Below, piece by piece: positions 35,227 to 45,970 of a stretch of 64,000 nt of DNA. The translations under genes were made by a program, and so were the position numbers. The stretch lies in assembly GCA_025869365.1 (NCBI GenBank), contig JAOZVV010000156.1, forward strand, positions 1-64,000, in the 5' to 3' direction. Source of the stretch: Pseudonocardia sp. (lineage in GTDB: Bacteria; Actinomycetota; Actinomycetes; Mycobacteriales; Pseudonocardiaceae). The notes beneath the pieces were generated by a model. The model did no database searches and was not told the origin of the DNA. It saw only the letters and a program-made list of their open reading frames with translations. Within the stretch, counting starts at the first letter, position 1. The number at the start of each line of letters is the position of its first letter.

Positions 35227-38202
35227 TCAGTCCCCGGTGCGGTCGGGCCCTGCAGCCGGATCCGTGCCGCTGCCCGAGGCATCGCGCTCGGAGGTACCGG
35301 CGGTCCCGGCGGTGGAGCCGGTCGAGGACGACGGCCCCTCGGTCGTCTCCTCCTCGTCCGTCTCGATGTCCTCGACGACCTCCGGGGACGCCGCGGTGGA
35401 CGCGGATGCGTCCCCCTCCGCCTCGTGCAGTCCGGACTGCGGCGCCGTCGGCACGGGGACCGGCGACTGCGCACCGTCCTCCGAGGCGTCGACTCCGGGG
35501 TCCGACGGCTCGGACACGGGCGATCCGGCCGACATCGGCACCCCGACCTCGGACGACGGCGTGATCCCGACCGGGGCCGAGGCGACCGCCTCCGGCAGGA
35601 CGCCGCCCGAACCGGTGATCACCTCCGCGTCGTCCTCGTCGTCGAACACGGTGTCGTCGAACATCGTGCCCGGCGCGTCCTCCGCCGCCGTCTCCTCCGC
35701 CGCCGTCTCCTCCGGCGTCGCGGGGGCCGCCGAGTCCTCCGGGGACTCCGACGTCACCACCGGGAAGCCGGCCGGCGGCGTGTGCGCCGCGGCGAACTCC
35801 GCGTCCACCGGCGTCGGATCCACCGCGGGCGGCGGGATCCGGATGCTCGGCGGCAGCGGCGTGGACGACGGCAGCGGCGTGGACGAGGGCAGCGGGGCGG
35901 GCGAGGAGACGACGACGGCAGCCGGAGCGATCTCCGGTGCGGCCGGAGCCGCGGCACCGCGCGGGTGCACGGGGCCGCCGGTGGTCTCCGGCACGAGCCA
36001 GAGCACACCGGACGGGGGCAGCCGCAGCACCGCGGACGCGGGGCGCCCGTGCCACATGACCGGCTCCGCCTCGACGACGCCGAGGTTGCCCACACCGGAG
36101 CCGCCGTAGCTGCCCGCGTCGGTGTTGACGAGCTCGCGCCACCGCCCGGCGAAGGGCAGCCCCACCCGGTAGTCGTCGTTCGGCGTGCCCGAGAAGTTCG
36201 CGATGCAGGCCAGCACGTTCGGCTTGCCGTCGACGGCCGGGTCGTTGCTCCCGAACCGCAGGAAGCTCAGTACGTTCCCGGCGGCGTCGTTGGCGTCGAT
36301 CCAGGCGAAGCCCTCGGGGGTGTTGTCCTTCGTCCACAGCGCCGGGCTGTCCCGGTAGGTGCGGTTGAGGTCCCCGATGAGGGTCTTGATCCCGCCGTGC
36401 AGCGGGTCCCCGAGCAGCTCCCAGTCCAGCGACCGCTGCTCGGACCACTCCCTGACCTGCCCGAACTCGCCGCCCATGAAGATGAGCTGCTTACCCGGGT
36501 GGGCCCACATGAAGGCCAGCAGCGCGCGGACCCCGGCGGCCTTGTTCCAGTCGTCACCCGGCATCCGGGTCCACATGGACCCCTTGCCGTGCACGACCTC
36601 GTCGTGGCTGATGGGCAGCACGTAGTTCTCGCTGAACGCGTACATGAGCGAGAACGTCAGCTGGTTGTGGTGATAGGCGCGGTGTATCGGATCACGCCCG
36701 AAGTAGTCGAGCGTGTCGTGCATCCACCCCATGTTCCACTTCATCCCGAAGCCGAGCCCGCCCATGTACGTGGGACGGGTGACGCCCGGCCACGCGGTGG
36801 ACTCCTCGGCGATCGTGACGACGCCCGGGTGCACGCGGTAGACGGTCGCGTTCATCTCCTGCAGGAACGCGACGGCCTCGAGGTTCTCCCGGCCGCCGTG
36901 GATGTTCGGCAGCCACTGGCCCTCGGGGCGGGAGTAGTCCAGGTAGAGCATCGAGGCCACGGCGTCGACCCGCAGGCCGTCGATGTGGAACTCCTCGATC
37001 CAGTACAGCGCGTTCGCGACGAGGAAGTTCCGCACCTCCTTGCGGCCGAAGTCGAAGACGAGCGTGCCCCAGTCCGGCTGCTCGCCGCGGCGCGGGTCCG
37101 CGTGCTCGTAGAGCGGGGTGCCGTCGAACTTCGCCAGCGCCCACTCGTCCCGCGGGAAGTGCGCGGGCACCCAGTCCACGATCACGCCGTAGCCGGCCTG
37201 GTGGAGCGTGTCGACGAAGTAGCGGAAGTCGTCCGGGGTGCCGAACCGCGACGTCGGTGCGTAGTAGGAGGTGACCTGGTAGCCCCACGACCCGCCGAAC
37301 GGGTGCTCCGCGACGGGCAGCAGCTCGACGTGGGTGAAGCCGGTCTCGTCCAGGTACTCGACGAGCTGGTCCGCGATCTGGCGGTAGTCGTTGCCCTGGC
37401 GCCACGAGGCGAGGTGCAGTTCGTAGACGCTCATCGGCTCGGCGTGCGGGGTGCGCTGCGCCCGCGCGGCGATCCACTCGTCGTCGCCCCACCGGTGATG
37501 ACGCGCGGTGACGACGGAGGCCGTGGCGGGCGGGATCTCGGTGGCGAACGCCATCGGGTCCGCCTTGTCCCGCCAGCGGCCGTCCTGACCGAGGATCCGG
37601 TACTTGTACCGGGTCCCGACGGCGACGTCCGGGACGAAGATCTCCCAGACGCCCGTGGTGCCGAGCGAGCGCATCGGGTGCGCCCAGCCGGCCCAGCCGT
37701 CGAAGTCCCCGGTCACCCGGACGCCCTGGGCGGTGGGCGCCCAGACGGCGAAGCTGGTGCCGGTGACCGGTCCGGAGACCGTGTCGTAGTGCCGGACGTG
37801 GGCGCCGAGCACGTCCCAGAGCCGCTCGTGGCGGCCTTCGCTGATGAGGTGGAGGTCCACCTCGCCGAGCGTGGGGAGCCAGCGGTAGGGGTCGTCCACC
37901 ACGTCGACGCGATCGCCGTAGCGGACCCGGACGCGGTAGTCCCCGCCCGGTCCTTCGACGACGCCGGAGAAGAGCCCGGCGTCGTGCACCTTCACGAGCG
38001 GATGTGCGTCGTTGGGGTCCCCGTTGCGCAGGACCGAGACCTCGTTCGCGTGCGGTCTGAGGACTCGGACGACCGTGCCGTTCGGATGTGGATGGGCGCC
38101 CAGCACGCCGTGTGGGTTGTGGTGGGCACCGCCCAGCAGCCGGTCGGTCGTCGCCTGGTCCGGGGGGCAGGGGTCGATCGTGCGGGTGTCCTCGAGCTCC
38201 AC
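35227..38202 (-). CDS. glgB: 1,4-alpha-glucan branching enzyme GlgB with long acidic tail
   Basis: A 991-residue protein; residues 1-740 are a normal GH13 branching enzyme. There is an N-terminal beta-sandwich module ([12 protein letters not shown]), a CBM48-like module and a TIM barrel with D413 (GLRVDAVAS), E466 ([11 protein letters not shown]) and D534 ([11 protein letters not shown]). It cuts alpha-1,4 chains and rejoins them as alpha-1,6 branches. After LWLVPET the family normally ends; here about 250 more residues follow, rich in Pro, Ala, Ser, Thr, Glu and Asp ([39 protein letters not shown]), with no predicted fold. The GTG start has an AGGG site. Downstream of treS and mak in the same direction. 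Confidence 0.93.
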   Translation of the reverse strand: MELEDTRTIDPCPPDQATTDRLLGGAHHNPHGVLGAHPHPNGTVVRVLRPHANEVSVLRNGDPNDAHPLVKVHDAGLFSGVVEGPGGDYRVRVRYGDRVDVVDDPYRWLPTLGEVDLHLISEGRHERLWDVLGAHVRHYDTVSGPVTGTSFAVWAPTAQGVRVTGDFDGWAGWAHPMRSLGTTGVWEIFVPDVAVGTRYKYRILGQDGRWRDKADPMAFATEIPPATASVVTARHHRWGDDEWIAARAQRTPHAEPMSVYELHLASWRQGNDYRQIADQLVEYLDETGFTHVELLPVAEHPFGGSWGYQVTSYYAPTSRFGTPDDFRYFVDTLHQAGYGVIVDWVPAHFPRDEWALAKFDGTPLYEHADPRRGEQPDWGTLVFDFGRKEVRNFLVANALYWIEEFHIDGLRVDAVASMLYLDYSRPEGQWLPNIHGGRENLEAVAFLQEMNATVYRVHPGVVTIAEESTAWPGVTRPTYMGGLGFGMKWNMGWMHDTLDYFGRDPIHRAYHHNQLTFSLMYAFSENYVLPISHDEVVHGKGSMWTRMPGDDWNKAAGVRALLAFMWAHPGKQLIFMGGEFGQVREWSEQRSLDWELLGDPLHGGIKTLIGDLNRTYRDSPALWTKDNTPEGFAWIDANDAAGNVLSFLRFGSNDPAVDGKPNVLACIANFSGTPNDDYRVGLPFAGRWRELVNTDAGSYGGSGVGNLGVVEAEPVMWHGRPASAVLRLPPSGVLWLVPETTGGPVHPRGAAAPAAPEIAPAAVVVSSPAPLPSSTPLPSSTPLPPSIRIPPPAVDPTPVDAEFAAAHTPPAGFPVVTSESPEDSAAPATPEETAAEETAAEDAPGTMFDDTVFDDEDDAEVITGSGGVLPEAVASAPVGITPSSEVGVPMSAGSPVSEPSDPGVDASEDGAQSPVPVPTAPQSGLHEAEGDASASTAASPEVVEDIETDEEETTEGPSSSTGSTAGTAGTSERDASGSGTDPAAGPDRTGD

Positions 38203-38334
38203 CCGTGAACCCTATTGCTCCTGGCCCCGGCCCGCTGCTCCTGGGCCGCCCGACGGGACACCCGATCGGCTGCTAAGGGGCACGCCCGGACTCCTGACGA
38301 GATCGTCGGGCGCCGCCACGCCGCCCTCGACCAT

Positions 38335-38424
38335 CCCGCGAGTCGCGGTATTCCCGTCACCGAGTCGCGGTATCGCCGCACGGATTCAGCGCGACTCGGT
38401 GACGGGAATACCGCGACTCGCGGG
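38335..38424. repeat. 35-bp perfect inverted repeat (GAGTCGCGG family) after maltokinase
   Basis: Positions 38335-38369 and 38390-38424 are exact complements over 35 bases around a 20-base loop. The arm contains GAGTCGCGGTATTCCCGTCA followed by CCGAGTCGCG. It starts two bases past the maltokinase stop, in the 224-base gap before glgB, so it could end or attenuate the treS-mak transcript. The same core occurs at 59633-59733 and 61127-61186. Confidence 0.85.
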
Positions 38425-38426
38425 GG

Positions 38427-39818
38427 TCAGACGGCGGGGGAGGAGTGGGTGTGTGTCACCAGGCGGGCGATGGAGCCCAGGGGGATGGGAGCCCAGGTGG
38501 GGCGGGAACGGGTCTCGTAGACGACCTCGTAGACCGCCTTGTCCAGCTCGAACGCCTTGAGCACGGTCTCCTGCTCCCGCGGGTCCGCCCCCGCGCCCGC
38601 GGCGTAGCCGTCGCAGAAGGCGGCGCGGTTGCGGCTGGCCCACTCGTCCGCGCGCTGCTGGAGCTGGTGCTCCTCGCCCTCCGAGGCGCCGGTGCGGGCG
38701 ACCTGGTGGTAGGCGGCGTAGTCGAAGGAACGCAGCATCCCGGCGACGTCCCGCAGCGGCGAGTCCGGGCGGGTGCGCTCGGCCAGCGACGACGACGGCT
38801 CGCCCTCGAAGTCCAGGATCAGCCAGCCGTAGGGCGTCCGCAGGGTCTGCCCGAGGTGCAGGTCCCCGTGCACGCGCTGGGTGGGAACGGGCCCGGACAG
38901 CGACTCGTAGACGGCGCGGATCCCGGGCACGAACGCCTCGAGGTCCGGGACCTGGGCCGCGGCGACCGCGAGCCGCGCGGTGAGGGCGCTGCCGAGCTCC
39001 GCGCCGTCCCGGGTGCCGGTGCCGAGGGCCTCGGCCAGCTCCTTGTGCACGATCGCGACGGTCTCGCCGAGACGCTGGGCCTCGCCCGCGAAGTCCCCGC
39101 CGACCTCGGAGGCGTACAGGTCCGCCTCGGCGAACAGGTCCCGGACGCTGGCCAGGGCCATCGCCCAGCCCTCGGCCGAGTTCCCCGCGAAGTCCTGCAG
39201 CATGCCCAGGGTGGCGGGCCGGCCGTCGAGCAGGCCCTCGACCGCGCCCTGCAACCCGGCGACCTGCTCGCTGCCCACCCGGCGCAGCGCCCGGTGCAGC
39301 TCGAGGTCCGGGTTCAGGCCCGGGGCGATGCGGCGGAACAGCTTGAGGATGCTTCTGTCCCCGTACGCGACGGAGGTGTTCGACTGCTCGACGCCGAGGA
39401 TCCGGCCCGGCATGTCCGCCGGGATCTCGGCACCGGGCTCGGGCACGAACCGCACGTCACCGGCGGACCGGCTCTCCCGGATCGCGTTCAGCAGCCAGCG
39501 CGTGGCGTCCTGGTCCCACATCGCGTCGTAGGCGATCCTGTCGCCGACGGCACCGATGGTCGCGTACTCCAGGTCCGGCGCCGGTTCGCTCCGCCGCCCG
39601 ACGAGCAGCTGGTAGTGGTCGGGCGCGGGTGAGTCCCCGAAGTCGATGCGCAACAGGCACAGGTCCAGCAGGAGCTCCCCGGACTCGACGAGCGGGGTCA
39701 CCGAGGCCACCGAGACCGCGGACACCGGGCGCCCCTTGGCCGCGAACCAGCGCTGTCGCGTCAGGTACTCCGGCAGGTGGACGGGCAGCTCGTCGGCAAG
39801 CATTGGCGAGTCCGTCAT
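38427..39818 (-). CDS. mak: maltokinase (Mak/Pep2)
   Basis: A 463-residue aminoglycoside-phosphotransferase-like kinase: ATP + maltose to maltose-1-phosphate, the substrate of GlgE. N-terminal [10 protein letters not shown] (the cap region) is the maltokinase hallmark; the catalytic loop is HGDLHLGQ and the metal-binding loop ILDFEGEP. The start codon overlaps the treS stop (ATGA), with GGAGAG upstream, giving coupled synthesis with its substrate supplier; in many actinobacteria the two are fused or form a complex. Here they are separate. The gene ends at a long palindrome. Confidence 0.93.
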   Translation of the reverse strand: MTDSPMLADELPVHLPEYLTRQRWFAAKGRPVSAVSVASVTPLVESGELLLDLCLLRIDFGDSPAPDHYQLLVGRRSEPAPDLEYATIGAVGDRIAYDAMWDQDATRWLLNAIRESRSAGDVRFVPEPGAEIPADMPGRILGVEQSNTSVAYGDRSILKLFRRIAPGLNPDLELHRALRRVGSEQVAGLQGAVEGLLDGRPATLGMLQDFAGNSAEGWAMALASVRDLFAEADLYASEVGGDFAGEAQRLGETVAIVHKELAEALGTGTRDGAELGSALTARLAVAAAQVPDLEAFVPGIRAVYESLSGPVPTQRVHGDLHLGQTLRTPYGWLILDFEGEPSSSLAERTRPDSPLRDVAGMLRSFDYAAYHQVARTGASEGEEHQLQQRADEWASRNRAAFCDGYAAGAGADPREQETVLKAFELDKAVYEVVYETRSRPTWAPIPLGSIARLVTHTHSSPAV

Positions 39819-41563
39819 CGGTTCTCTCCGGGGGAGATCGAGAACCAGTAGAAGCCGTGCCCCGGCAGGGTCAGCAGGAAGGGCAGCTGCCCGATCCGGG
39901 GGAAGGGCACGCCTCCGGTGAGCTCGTGGGGAACGCTGCCCTGCCACGCCGAGAGATCCAGTTCGACGGGCTGCGGGAAGCGGGACATGTTGTTCACGCA
40001 GAGCACGGTGTCCCCGTCGTGCGTGCGGGTGTACGCGAGCACGGACGGGTTGGAGCCGCCCAGCTCGTGGTAGTCGCCCATGCCGAACGCGCTGTGCCGC
40101 TTGCGCACCTCGATCATGCGCCGGTTCCAGTTCAGCAGCGACGTCGACGAGTTCGACTGCGCCTCGACGTTCACCGCCTGGTAGCCGTAGACCGCGTCCA
40201 TGACGGCGGGCAGGTAGAGCCGGCCGGGGTCGCACATCGAGAACCCGGCGTTGCGGTCCGGGGTCCACTGCATCGGGCTGCGGACCGCGTCCCGGTCCCC
40301 GAGCCAGATGTTGTCCCCCATGCCGATCTCGTCCCCGTAGTAGAGGACGGGGGAGCCCGGCAGGGACAGCAGCAGCGCGGTGAACATCTCCAGCTGGTTG
40401 CGGTCGTTCTCCAGCAGCGGGGCCAGCCGGCGGCGGATGCCGATGTTGGCCTTCATCCGCGGGTCCTTGGCGTACTCCGCGTACATGTAGTCGCGTTCCT
40501 CGTCGCTGACCATCTCGAGGGTGAGCTCGTCGTGGTTGCGCAGGAAGATGCCCCACTGCGCGCCGGACGGGATCTCCGGCGTCTGCGCCAGGATCTCCGA
40601 GATCGGGAAGCGGTTCTCCCGGCGGACCGCCATGAAGATCCGCGGCATCAGCGGGAAGTGGAACGCCATGTGGCACTCGTCGCCGCCGACCTCGGGGTCC
40701 CCGAAGTACTCCACGACGTCCGACGGCCACTGGTTGGCCTCCGCGAGCATGACCCGGCCGGGGTACTCGTCGTCGATGACCTTGCGACAGCTCCGCAGGA
40801 ACTGGTGGGTCTCGGTGAGGTTCTCGCAGTTCGTGTCGTCCCGCTCGAACAGGTACGGCACCGCGTCGAGACGGAACCCGTCGATGCCGAGGTCCAGCCA
40901 GAAGCGCAGGACGTCGATCATCGCCTCCTGCACGGCCGGGTTGTCGTAGTTCAGGTCCGGCTGGTGGGAGAAGAAGCGGTGCCAGTAGAACTGCCCGCGC
41001 ACCGGGTCGTAGGTCCAGTTGGACGACTCGGTGTCCACGAAGATGATCCGCGCGTCCGGGTAGCGGGTGTCGTCGTCGGACCACACGTAGAAGTCTCCGT
41101 AGGGGCCCTCGGGGTCCCTCCGCGACGCCTCGAACCAGGGGTGCTGGTCCGACGTGTGGTTCATGACGAGGTCGGTGATGATCCGAATGCCGCGCTTGTG
41201 CGCCTCGTCCAGCAGGTAGACGAAGTCCTCGACGGTGCCGAACTCCGGCAGGACCGCCCGGAAGTCCCGGATGTCGTAGCCGCCGTCGCGCAGCGGCGAG
41301 TCGTAGAACGGCGGGAGCCAGAGGCAGTCTGCGCCGAGCCACTCGATGTAGTCCAGCTTCTCGGTCAGGCCGCGGAGGTCCCCGAAGCCGTCCCGGTTCG
41401 AGTCGTTGAACGCCCGGACGAGGACCTCGTAGAACACGGCCTTCTTGAACCAGTCCCGGTCCACGTCGAGGGCGCGTGCGTGGCCGTAGTCCTCCGCGGG
41501 GGGCTCGGTCACGGTCAGGTGCTCGCCGAAGTCCCCGCTGCCCGTCTCCACCATCTCGCTCAT
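39815..41563 (-). CDS. treS: trehalose synthase TreS (maltose alpha-D-glucosyltransferase)
   Basis: A 582-residue GH13 enzyme that interconverts trehalose and maltose. N-terminal [19 protein letters not shown] is typical of TreS. The catalytic triad is D233 (GFRLDAVPY), E275 (LAEANQWP) and D345 (RNHDEL), three residues later than in M. smegmatis TreS (D230, E272, D342). Length is that of stand-alone TreS. It begins the treS-mak pair and is divergent from a riboflavin-type reductase gene over 158 bases. It feeds the GlgE route. Confidence 0.94.
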   Translation of the reverse strand: MSEMVETGSGDFGEHLTVTEPPAEDYGHARALDVDRDWFKKAVFYEVLVRAFNDSNRDGFGDLRGLTEKLDYIEWLGADCLWLPPFYDSPLRDGGYDIRDFRAVLPEFGTVEDFVYLLDEAHKRGIRIITDLVMNHTSDQHPWFEASRRDPEGPYGDFYVWSDDDTRYPDARIIFVDTESSNWTYDPVRGQFYWHRFFSHQPDLNYDNPAVQEAMIDVLRFWLDLGIDGFRLDAVPYLFERDDTNCENLTETHQFLRSCRKVIDDEYPGRVMLAEANQWPSDVVEYFGDPEVGGDECHMAFHFPLMPRIFMAVRRENRFPISEILAQTPEIPSGAQWGIFLRNHDELTLEMVSDEERDYMYAEYAKDPRMKANIGIRRRLAPLLENDRNQLEMFTALLLSLPGSPVLYYGDEIGMGDNIWLGDRDAVRSPMQWTPDRNAGFSMCDPGRLYLPAVMDAVYGYQAVNVEAQSNSSTSLLNWNRRMIEVRKRHSAFGMGDYHELGGSNPSVLAYTRTHDGDTVLCVNNMSRFPQPVELDLSAWQGSVPHELTGGVPFPRIGQLPFLLTLPGHGFYWFSISPGENR

Positions 41564-41721
41564 CGGTGCCGACAGTAGCCGGGGACCACCGGTTCTTCAG
41601 GTCGGAGCGCCACCGGGGACGCCCGACGTGGCTCACCCGATGTGCGTATCCACTGCCCGCCACCGCGTCCGGCCCGTGGGACCCGGTCGTTTACGGTGGG
41701 CGCGCGAGAGGGAGGTGGGCC

Positions 41722-42423
41722 GTGAGCGAGCAGCGTCCGCGCGTCCTGCTGTCCGTGGCTTCCTCGCTGGACGGGTACATCGACGACACGGCCCGCCGTC
41801 GCCTGATCCTGTCGAACCAGCAGGACCTGGACCGGGTGGACGAGGTGCGGGCGTCCGTGGACGCGATTCTCGTGGGTGCGAGCACGATCCGGGCGGACGA
41901 TCCGCGGCTGCTGGTGCGCTCCGCGGAGCTCCGCCGCCGCCGGGTCGCCGCCGGGTCGCCGGCCAGCCCGGCGAGGGTCACCGTGACGCGCACCGGCGAG
42001 GTCGACCCGGCCGCGCAGTTCTTCACCGAGGGGGACACCGCGCGCCTCGTCTACACCGACGACGGGGCCGTCGCCGCGGTCCGGTCCCGCCTCGGGGCGG
42101 TGGCGACGGTGATCGGCGCCGGGGACCCGCTCGACGTGCACCGGCTGCTCGCGGACCTGGCCGGCCGCGGGATCGGGACGCTGATGGTGGAGGGCGGCGG
42201 CGCCATGCACACCCTGTTCCTCACGGCGGGGGTGGTCGACGAGCTGCACCTCGTCTACGCGCCGTTCTTCGTGGGGGACGCCGAGGCGCCCCGGTTCGTG
42301 CACCCCGGGACGTTCCCGCAGGACGCGGCGCACCGCATGACCCTCGCGGAGGCGCGACCGATCGGCGACGTCGTCCTGCTGCGCTATCTCGTGGAGGGCC
42401 CGCCCGTGGAGGACGCCCTGTGA
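41722..42423 (+). CDS. RibD-type pyrimidine reductase (stand-alone domain)
   Basis: A 233-residue dihydrofolate-reductase-like RibD C-terminal domain. LLSVASSLDGYIDD and the DEVRASVDAILVGASTIRADDPRLLVR block mark the NADPH and substrate sites; GGGAMHTLFLTAGVVDELHLVYAP closes the fold. In riboflavin synthesis it reduces the deaminated pyrimidine. The deaminase half lies next, as a separate overlapping gene. GGAGG lies seven bases before the GTG. Stand-alone copies are often paralogues of the main rib operon, so a secondary role is possible. Confidence 0.82.
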   Translation: MSEQRPRVLLSVASSLDGYIDDTARRRLILSNQQDLDRVDEVRASVDAILVGASTIRADDPRLLVRSAELRRRRVAAGSPASPARVTVTRTGEVDPAAQFFTEGDTARLVYTDDGAVAAVRSRLGAVATVIGAGDPLDVHRLLADLAGRGIGTLMVEGGGAMHTLFLTAGVVDELHLVYAPFFVGDAEAPRFVHPGTFPQDAAHRMTLAEARPIGDVVLLRYLVEGPPVEDAL

Positions 42424-42893
42424 TCGACGACCGGATCGACGCGCGGATCGAGGACCGCCGGCTCCTGCGGGAGGCGATCGAGCTGGCCGAGAAGTGCCCG
42501 CCGTCGGACACCGCGTTCTCGGTCGGTGCCCTCGTCGTCGCCGCGGACGGGACGGTGCTGGCGTCGGGCTACTCCCGCGAGGCGGACCCGCACGACCACG
42601 CCGAGGAGACCGCGCTGGCGAAGCTGGACCCGGCCGATCACCGGCTGGCGGGCGCCACGATCTACAGCTCGCTGGAGCCGTGCAGCACCCGCTCCTCGCA
42701 CCCGGTGAGCTGTACGCAGCTCATCCTCGCCGCGGGCATCCCGCGGATCGTGTTCGCCTGGCGCGAGCCCGCGCTCTTCGTGGACTGCATCGGCGCGGAG
42801 CTGCTGCGGGCGGCCGGGCGCGAGGTCGCGGAGATGGCGGAGCTGGCGCCGCTGGTGCGACGGACGAACGCGCACCTACCCGGCGTCGCCTGA
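42420..42893 (+). CDS. RibD-type deaminase (stand-alone cytidine-deaminase domain)
   Basis: A 157-residue zinc deaminase. The HAEETAL motif supplies a His ligand and the proton-shuttle Glu; two Cys ligands are in PCSTRSSHPVSC. This is the arrangement of diaminohydroxyphosphoribosylaminopyrimidine deaminase, the first half of RibD. Its GTG overlaps the reductase stop (GTGA). In most bacteria the order is deaminase-reductase in one chain; here the halves are split and reversed. The 130 bases after it (42894-43023) hold no supported gene. Confidence 0.8.
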   Translation: MIDDRIDARIEDRRLLREAIELAEKCPPSDTAFSVGALVVAADGTVLASGYSREADPHDHAEETALAKLDPADHRLAGATIYSSLEPCSTRSSHPVSCTQLILAAGIPRIVFAWREPALFVDCIGAELLRAAGREVAEMAELAPLVRRTNAHLPGVA

Positions 42894-43023
42894 CTGTCAC
42901 GACCCCGGACCTCGCGGCGTGGGTCGCGACGCCTGACGGGAGCCGGCGCGGGTGGCCGGTGTTCGGCCGCCGCGGCGGCCTCCGGCAGCGTGCGTAGGCG
43001 TCCCGGAGCGGGGCGGTGTCGTC

Positions 43024-43851
43024 TCAGGCGTGGGCGTCCGACATCTCCCAGGGCGCCTGGGGGAGGACCTCGCCGGTCTCGAGCAGGGACTTGAGGTTCG
43101 CCAGCACGGCCGGCCAGCCGCGGGAGATGCCCCCGAGCATCGCCTCGTCCGGGAGGTTCTCGTGGGTCACGGTGAGCCGGACGATGTCCTCGTGCGGCTC
43201 GATGAGGAAGGTGACGACCGAGGGTTCCCGCTGCGCGTCCGGCGAGTCCTCGAAGGTGACGACCAGGCGGGCCGGGGGCTCGGCCGCGAGCACCGTGCCG
43301 ACGACGTCGACGGCGTCCGATCCGTCGACGCGGCGGTGCTCCCAGCCCGAGCCGGGCTCCCAGTCCGAGACGTTCGCGTGACCCCAGTAGCGCGCTGTCA
43401 GGTCCGCGTCGGTCAGGGCGCGCCACACCTGCTCGGCGCTCGCCCGGATGTAGGTGACGTAGACGTAGGTGGGCACGGTCGCGGTCGTCGTCCTTGTCGC
43501 GGTCGTGGTCGCGTCGGTCATGGCGTACTCCTCTGCCTGGCGTCTGATGGCGCTGAGCGCGTCGAGGCGGGGCCGGTCGAACCCCGAGATCCAGCGCTCC
43601 TCGATCTGGTGGATCGGCACGGTGTTGAGGTAGTGCAGCCGCTCCCGTCCGCGCCGGACGACGGTGACGAGGTCGGCCTGCCGCAGGAGGTCCAGGTGCT
43701 GGGTCACCGACTGGCGGGTCATGTCCAGGCGCCCGCACAGCTCGCGCAGCGTCTGCCCGTCCTGCTCGCGCAGGCGGTCGAGCATGAGCCGCCTGGTCGG
43801 GTCGGCCAGTGCCTTGAAGACCGGGTCCATCGCCCCCGTGTCGAGGTCCAC
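43024..43851 (-). CDS. ArsR-type HTH fused to SRPBCC (AHSA1) domain
   Basis: A 275-residue two-domain protein. Residues 1-110 are an ArsR/SmtB-like winged helix (FKALADPTRRLMLDRLREQDG, DMTRQSVTQHLDLLRQADLV) without the metal-binding Cys residues. After a Thr-rich linker (ATTTATRTTTATV), residues 125-265 form an AHSA1/SRPBCC ligand-binding fold (VYVTYIRASAEQVWRALTDADLTARYWG). In many genomes these are two neighbouring genes; here they are one. It may sense a hydrophobic ligand directly. The GTG at 43851 or the ATG eight codons in are both possible starts. Confidence 0.82.
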   Translation of the reverse strand: MDLDTGAMDPVFKALADPTRRLMLDRLREQDGQTLRELCGRLDMTRQSVTQHLDLLRQADLVTVVRRGRERLHYLNTVPIHQIEERWISGFDRPRLDALSAIRRQAEEYAMTDATTTATRTTTATVPTYVYVTYIRASAEQVWRALTDADLTARYWGHANVSDWEPGSGWEHRRVDGSDAVDVVGTVLAAEPPARLVVTFEDSPDAQREPSVVTFLIEPHEDIVRLTVTHENLPDEAMLGGISRGWPAVLANLKSLLETGEVLPQAPWEMSDAHA

Positions 43852-43862
43852 GCCACAATTAT

Positions 43863-43880
43863 GCAGGCAAATACCTGCCT
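43863..43880. promoter_or_regulatory. palindrome in promoter of ArsR-SRPBCC gene
   Basis: GCAGGCAAATACCTGC is a 5-6-5 inverted repeat, overlapped by AGGCA..TGCCT (43865-43880), 11 bases upstream of the start and in an AT-richer patch that could be a -10 region. This is the position expected for an autoregulatory ArsR operator. Confidence 0.5.
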
Positions 43881-43930
43881 ATTGCAACCGGGTCCTGGCC
43901 GGACGTCGTCCGGCTCCCCGGAACGCACGG

Positions 43931-43969
43931 ACGGCACCGACGCTCAGCGCTGCTGAGCGACGGTGCCGT
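43931..43969. terminator. 18-bp hairpin downstream of glgE
   Basis: ACGGCACCGACGCTCAGC (43931-43948) pairs with GCTGAGCGACGGTGCCGT (43952-43969), with one internal A-A mismatch and a 3-base loop. It begins about 30 bases past the glgE stop and precedes the ArsR-SRPBCC gene, so it most likely ends the glgE transcript. Confidence 0.65.
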
Positions 43970-43999
43970 CCATGGGGTCGAGAGGGGTCGAGAGGGGTG

Positions 44000-45970
44000 T
44001 CAGCTCTCCACGCGCAGGATGTGCGCGACGTTGGACCAGGGCTCGAGGCGGACGTAGTTCCGCTCGCCCCACTGCCAGGTCCCGCCGGTGATCTCGTCGT
44101 GCACCTGCAGCGTGTCGTCCCAGTCCAGGCCGAGCTCCGGCATGTCCAGGCGGACCGTGCCCTCGCGCATCTCGTGCGAGTTCAGCGTGACCACCACGAT
44201 GACGGTGTCCCCGGTGGTCGGGTCCGTCTTCGAGTAGGCGATGAGCTCGTCGTTGTCCGTCTCGTGGAAGTGGATGTTCCGCAGCTGCTGCAGCGCGGGG
44301 TGGCTGCGGCGGATCTCGTTGAGCCGCCCGATGAACGGCTCCAGCGACCGGCCCTCGTTGAGCGCGGCGTGGAAGTCCCGCGGGCGCAGCTCGTACTTCT
44401 CGGAGTCCCTGTACTCCTCGCTGCCCGGCTTGACCGCCTCGCCCTCGAACAGCTCGAAGCCCGCGTACATGCCCCACGTGGGCGCCATCGTCGCGGCCAG
44501 TGCCGCCCGGATGGCGAACATCGCCGGGCCGCCGGTCTGCAGCGACTCGTGGAGGATGTCCGGGGTGTTGACGAACAGGTTGGGCCGGGCCTCGTCCGCG
44601 CGCTCCGCGTGCATGAGCGCGAACTCGGCCAGCTCCTCCTTCTCCGTCCGCCACGTGAAGTAGGTGTAGGACTGGGTGAACCCGAGCCGGGCCAGGCCGA
44701 ACAGCCGCGCCGGGCGGGTGAAGGCCTCGGCGAGGAACAGCACCTCCGGGTGCCGCGCCTTGACCTGCCAGATCAGCCAGTGCCAGAAGTTCGGCGGCTT
44801 GGTGTGCGGGTTGTCCACCCGGAAGATCTTGACGCCGTGCTCCACCCAGAACAGCACCACGCGCAACGTCTCGGCGTAGAGGCCGGCCGGGTCGTTGTCG
44901 AAGTTGATCGGGTAGATGTCCTGGTACTTCTTCGGCGGGTTCTCCGCGTAGGCGATGGACCCGTCCGGGCGCACCGTGAACCACTCCGGGTGCTCGGAGA
45001 CCCAGGGGTGGTCCGGCGCGCACTGCAGCGCGAAGTCCAGCGCGACCTCCATGCCGAGGTCGTTCGTGCGGGCGACGAAGGAGTCGAAGTCGTCGATCGT
45101 GCCGAGTTCGGGATCGATCGCGTCGTGCCCGCCCTCCGCCGAGCCGATGGCCCACGGCGAGCCGACGTCACCGGGCTCGGCGAACACGGAGTTGTTGCGG
45201 CCCTTGCGGTGCGCCGTGCCCACCGGGTGGATCGGCGGGAGGTAGACGACGTCGAAGCCCATCGTCGCGATCCGGTCCAGCTCCTTGGCCGCGGTCACGA
45301 ACGAGCCGTGCACCGCGCGCCCCGTCTCGTCCCGGCCGCCGGTGGAACGCGGGAAGAACTCGTACCAGGAACCGAACAACGCCCTGGTCCGGTCCACGTA
45401 GACCTGCTGGGTCCGGCCGCGGGTGATCAGCTCGCGCACCGGCCGCTCGGTCATGATCGTGTGCACGGCGGGGAACATCGCCGGCGCGACGCGGGCGCGC
45501 AGCGGCAGGGCGGTGTCCCGCAGCGCGTTCGCGGCGCCGAAGAGGAGGTCCCGGTTCGGCCGCTCGGACGGGCGACGGCCGACGCGCTGCAGCAGCCGGG
45601 CCCCCGTCTCCAGGTCGTTGGCCAGCTCGTCCGCGCTCTGGCCCGCCCTGAGCTTGGCCTCGACCGCGTGCCGCCAGGTGGCCCACGGGTCGCTCCAGGC
45701 GTCCACCCGGAAGGTCCAGAGGCCGGGCTCGTCCGGCGCGACGGTGGCGAGGAAGCGGTCTGTACCGATTCCGTCGGGCACCATGCGCACGTGTTCGGCG
45801 GCGGAACGGGAGCCGAGGCGCTTCCAGACGACGTTGGCCGCGACGGCGTCGTGCCCCTCGCGCCACACCGTGGCCCGGATCGGGAGCACCTCGCCGACGA
45901 CCGCCTTGCCCGGATGTCTGCCGTCACCCACCGCAGGGCTGACGTCATCGATCCCGAGCCGACCGGTCAT
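44000..45970 (-). CDS. glgE: alpha-1,4-glucan:maltose-1-phosphate maltosyltransferase GlgE
   Basis: A 656-residue GH13_3 enzyme that transfers maltosyl units from maltose-1-phosphate to alpha-glucan. It has the N-terminal helical module ([20 protein letters not shown]) and barrel with nucleophile D386 ([11 protein letters not shown]), acid E415 (FLAEAFTRP) and D471 (NTPDILHE). [10 protein letters not shown] and [18 protein letters not shown] are GlgE signatures. The ATG at 45970 starts the conserved GIDDVSP region. It is divergent from glgP across 410 bases, separated from its partners treS and mak by two unrelated units. Confidence 0.95.
   Translation of the reverse strand: MTGRLGIDDVSPAVGDGRHPGKAVVGEVLPIRATVWREGHDAVAANVVWKRLGSRSAAEHVRMVPDGIGTDRFLATVAPDEPGLWTFRVDAWSDPWATWRHAVEAKLRAGQSADELANDLETGARLLQRVGRRPSERPNRDLLFGAANALRDTALPLRARVAPAMFPAVHTIMTERPVRELITRGRTQQVYVDRTRALFGSWYEFFPRSTGGRDETGRAVHGSFVTAAKELDRIATMGFDVVYLPPIHPVGTAHRKGRNNSVFAEPGDVGSPWAIGSAEGGHDAIDPELGTIDDFDSFVARTNDLGMEVALDFALQCAPDHPWVSEHPEWFTVRPDGSIAYAENPPKKYQDIYPINFDNDPAGLYAETLRVVLFWVEHGVKIFRVDNPHTKPPNFWHWLIWQVKARHPEVLFLAEAFTRPARLFGLARLGFTQSYTYFTWRTEKEELAEFALMHAERADEARPNLFVNTPDILHESLQTGGPAMFAIRAALAATMAPTWGMYAGFELFEGEAVKPGSEEYRDSEKYELRPRDFHAALNEGRSLEPFIGRLNEIRRSHPALQQLRNIHFHETDNDELIAYSKTDPTTGDTVIVVVTLNSHEMREGTVRLDMPELGLDWDDTLQVHDEITGGTWQWGERNYVRLEPWSNVAHILRVES

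Noticed and set aside
28887-35564. A more than 2,200-codon open frame on the plus strand spanning several genes
   Set aside because: It is a by-product of high GC content; its codon bias is wrong and it is interrupted by many well-supported genes on both strands.
38427-41663. A 1,078-codon frame that would fuse maltokinase to an upstream segment
   Set aside because: The first two thirds is a shifted reading of treS. The real maltokinase begins at 39818 with its own ribosome site and an ATGA overlap.
42894-43023. Possible short gene after the deaminase
   Set aside because: No frame in these 130 bases has both a start with a ribosome site and plausible composition.
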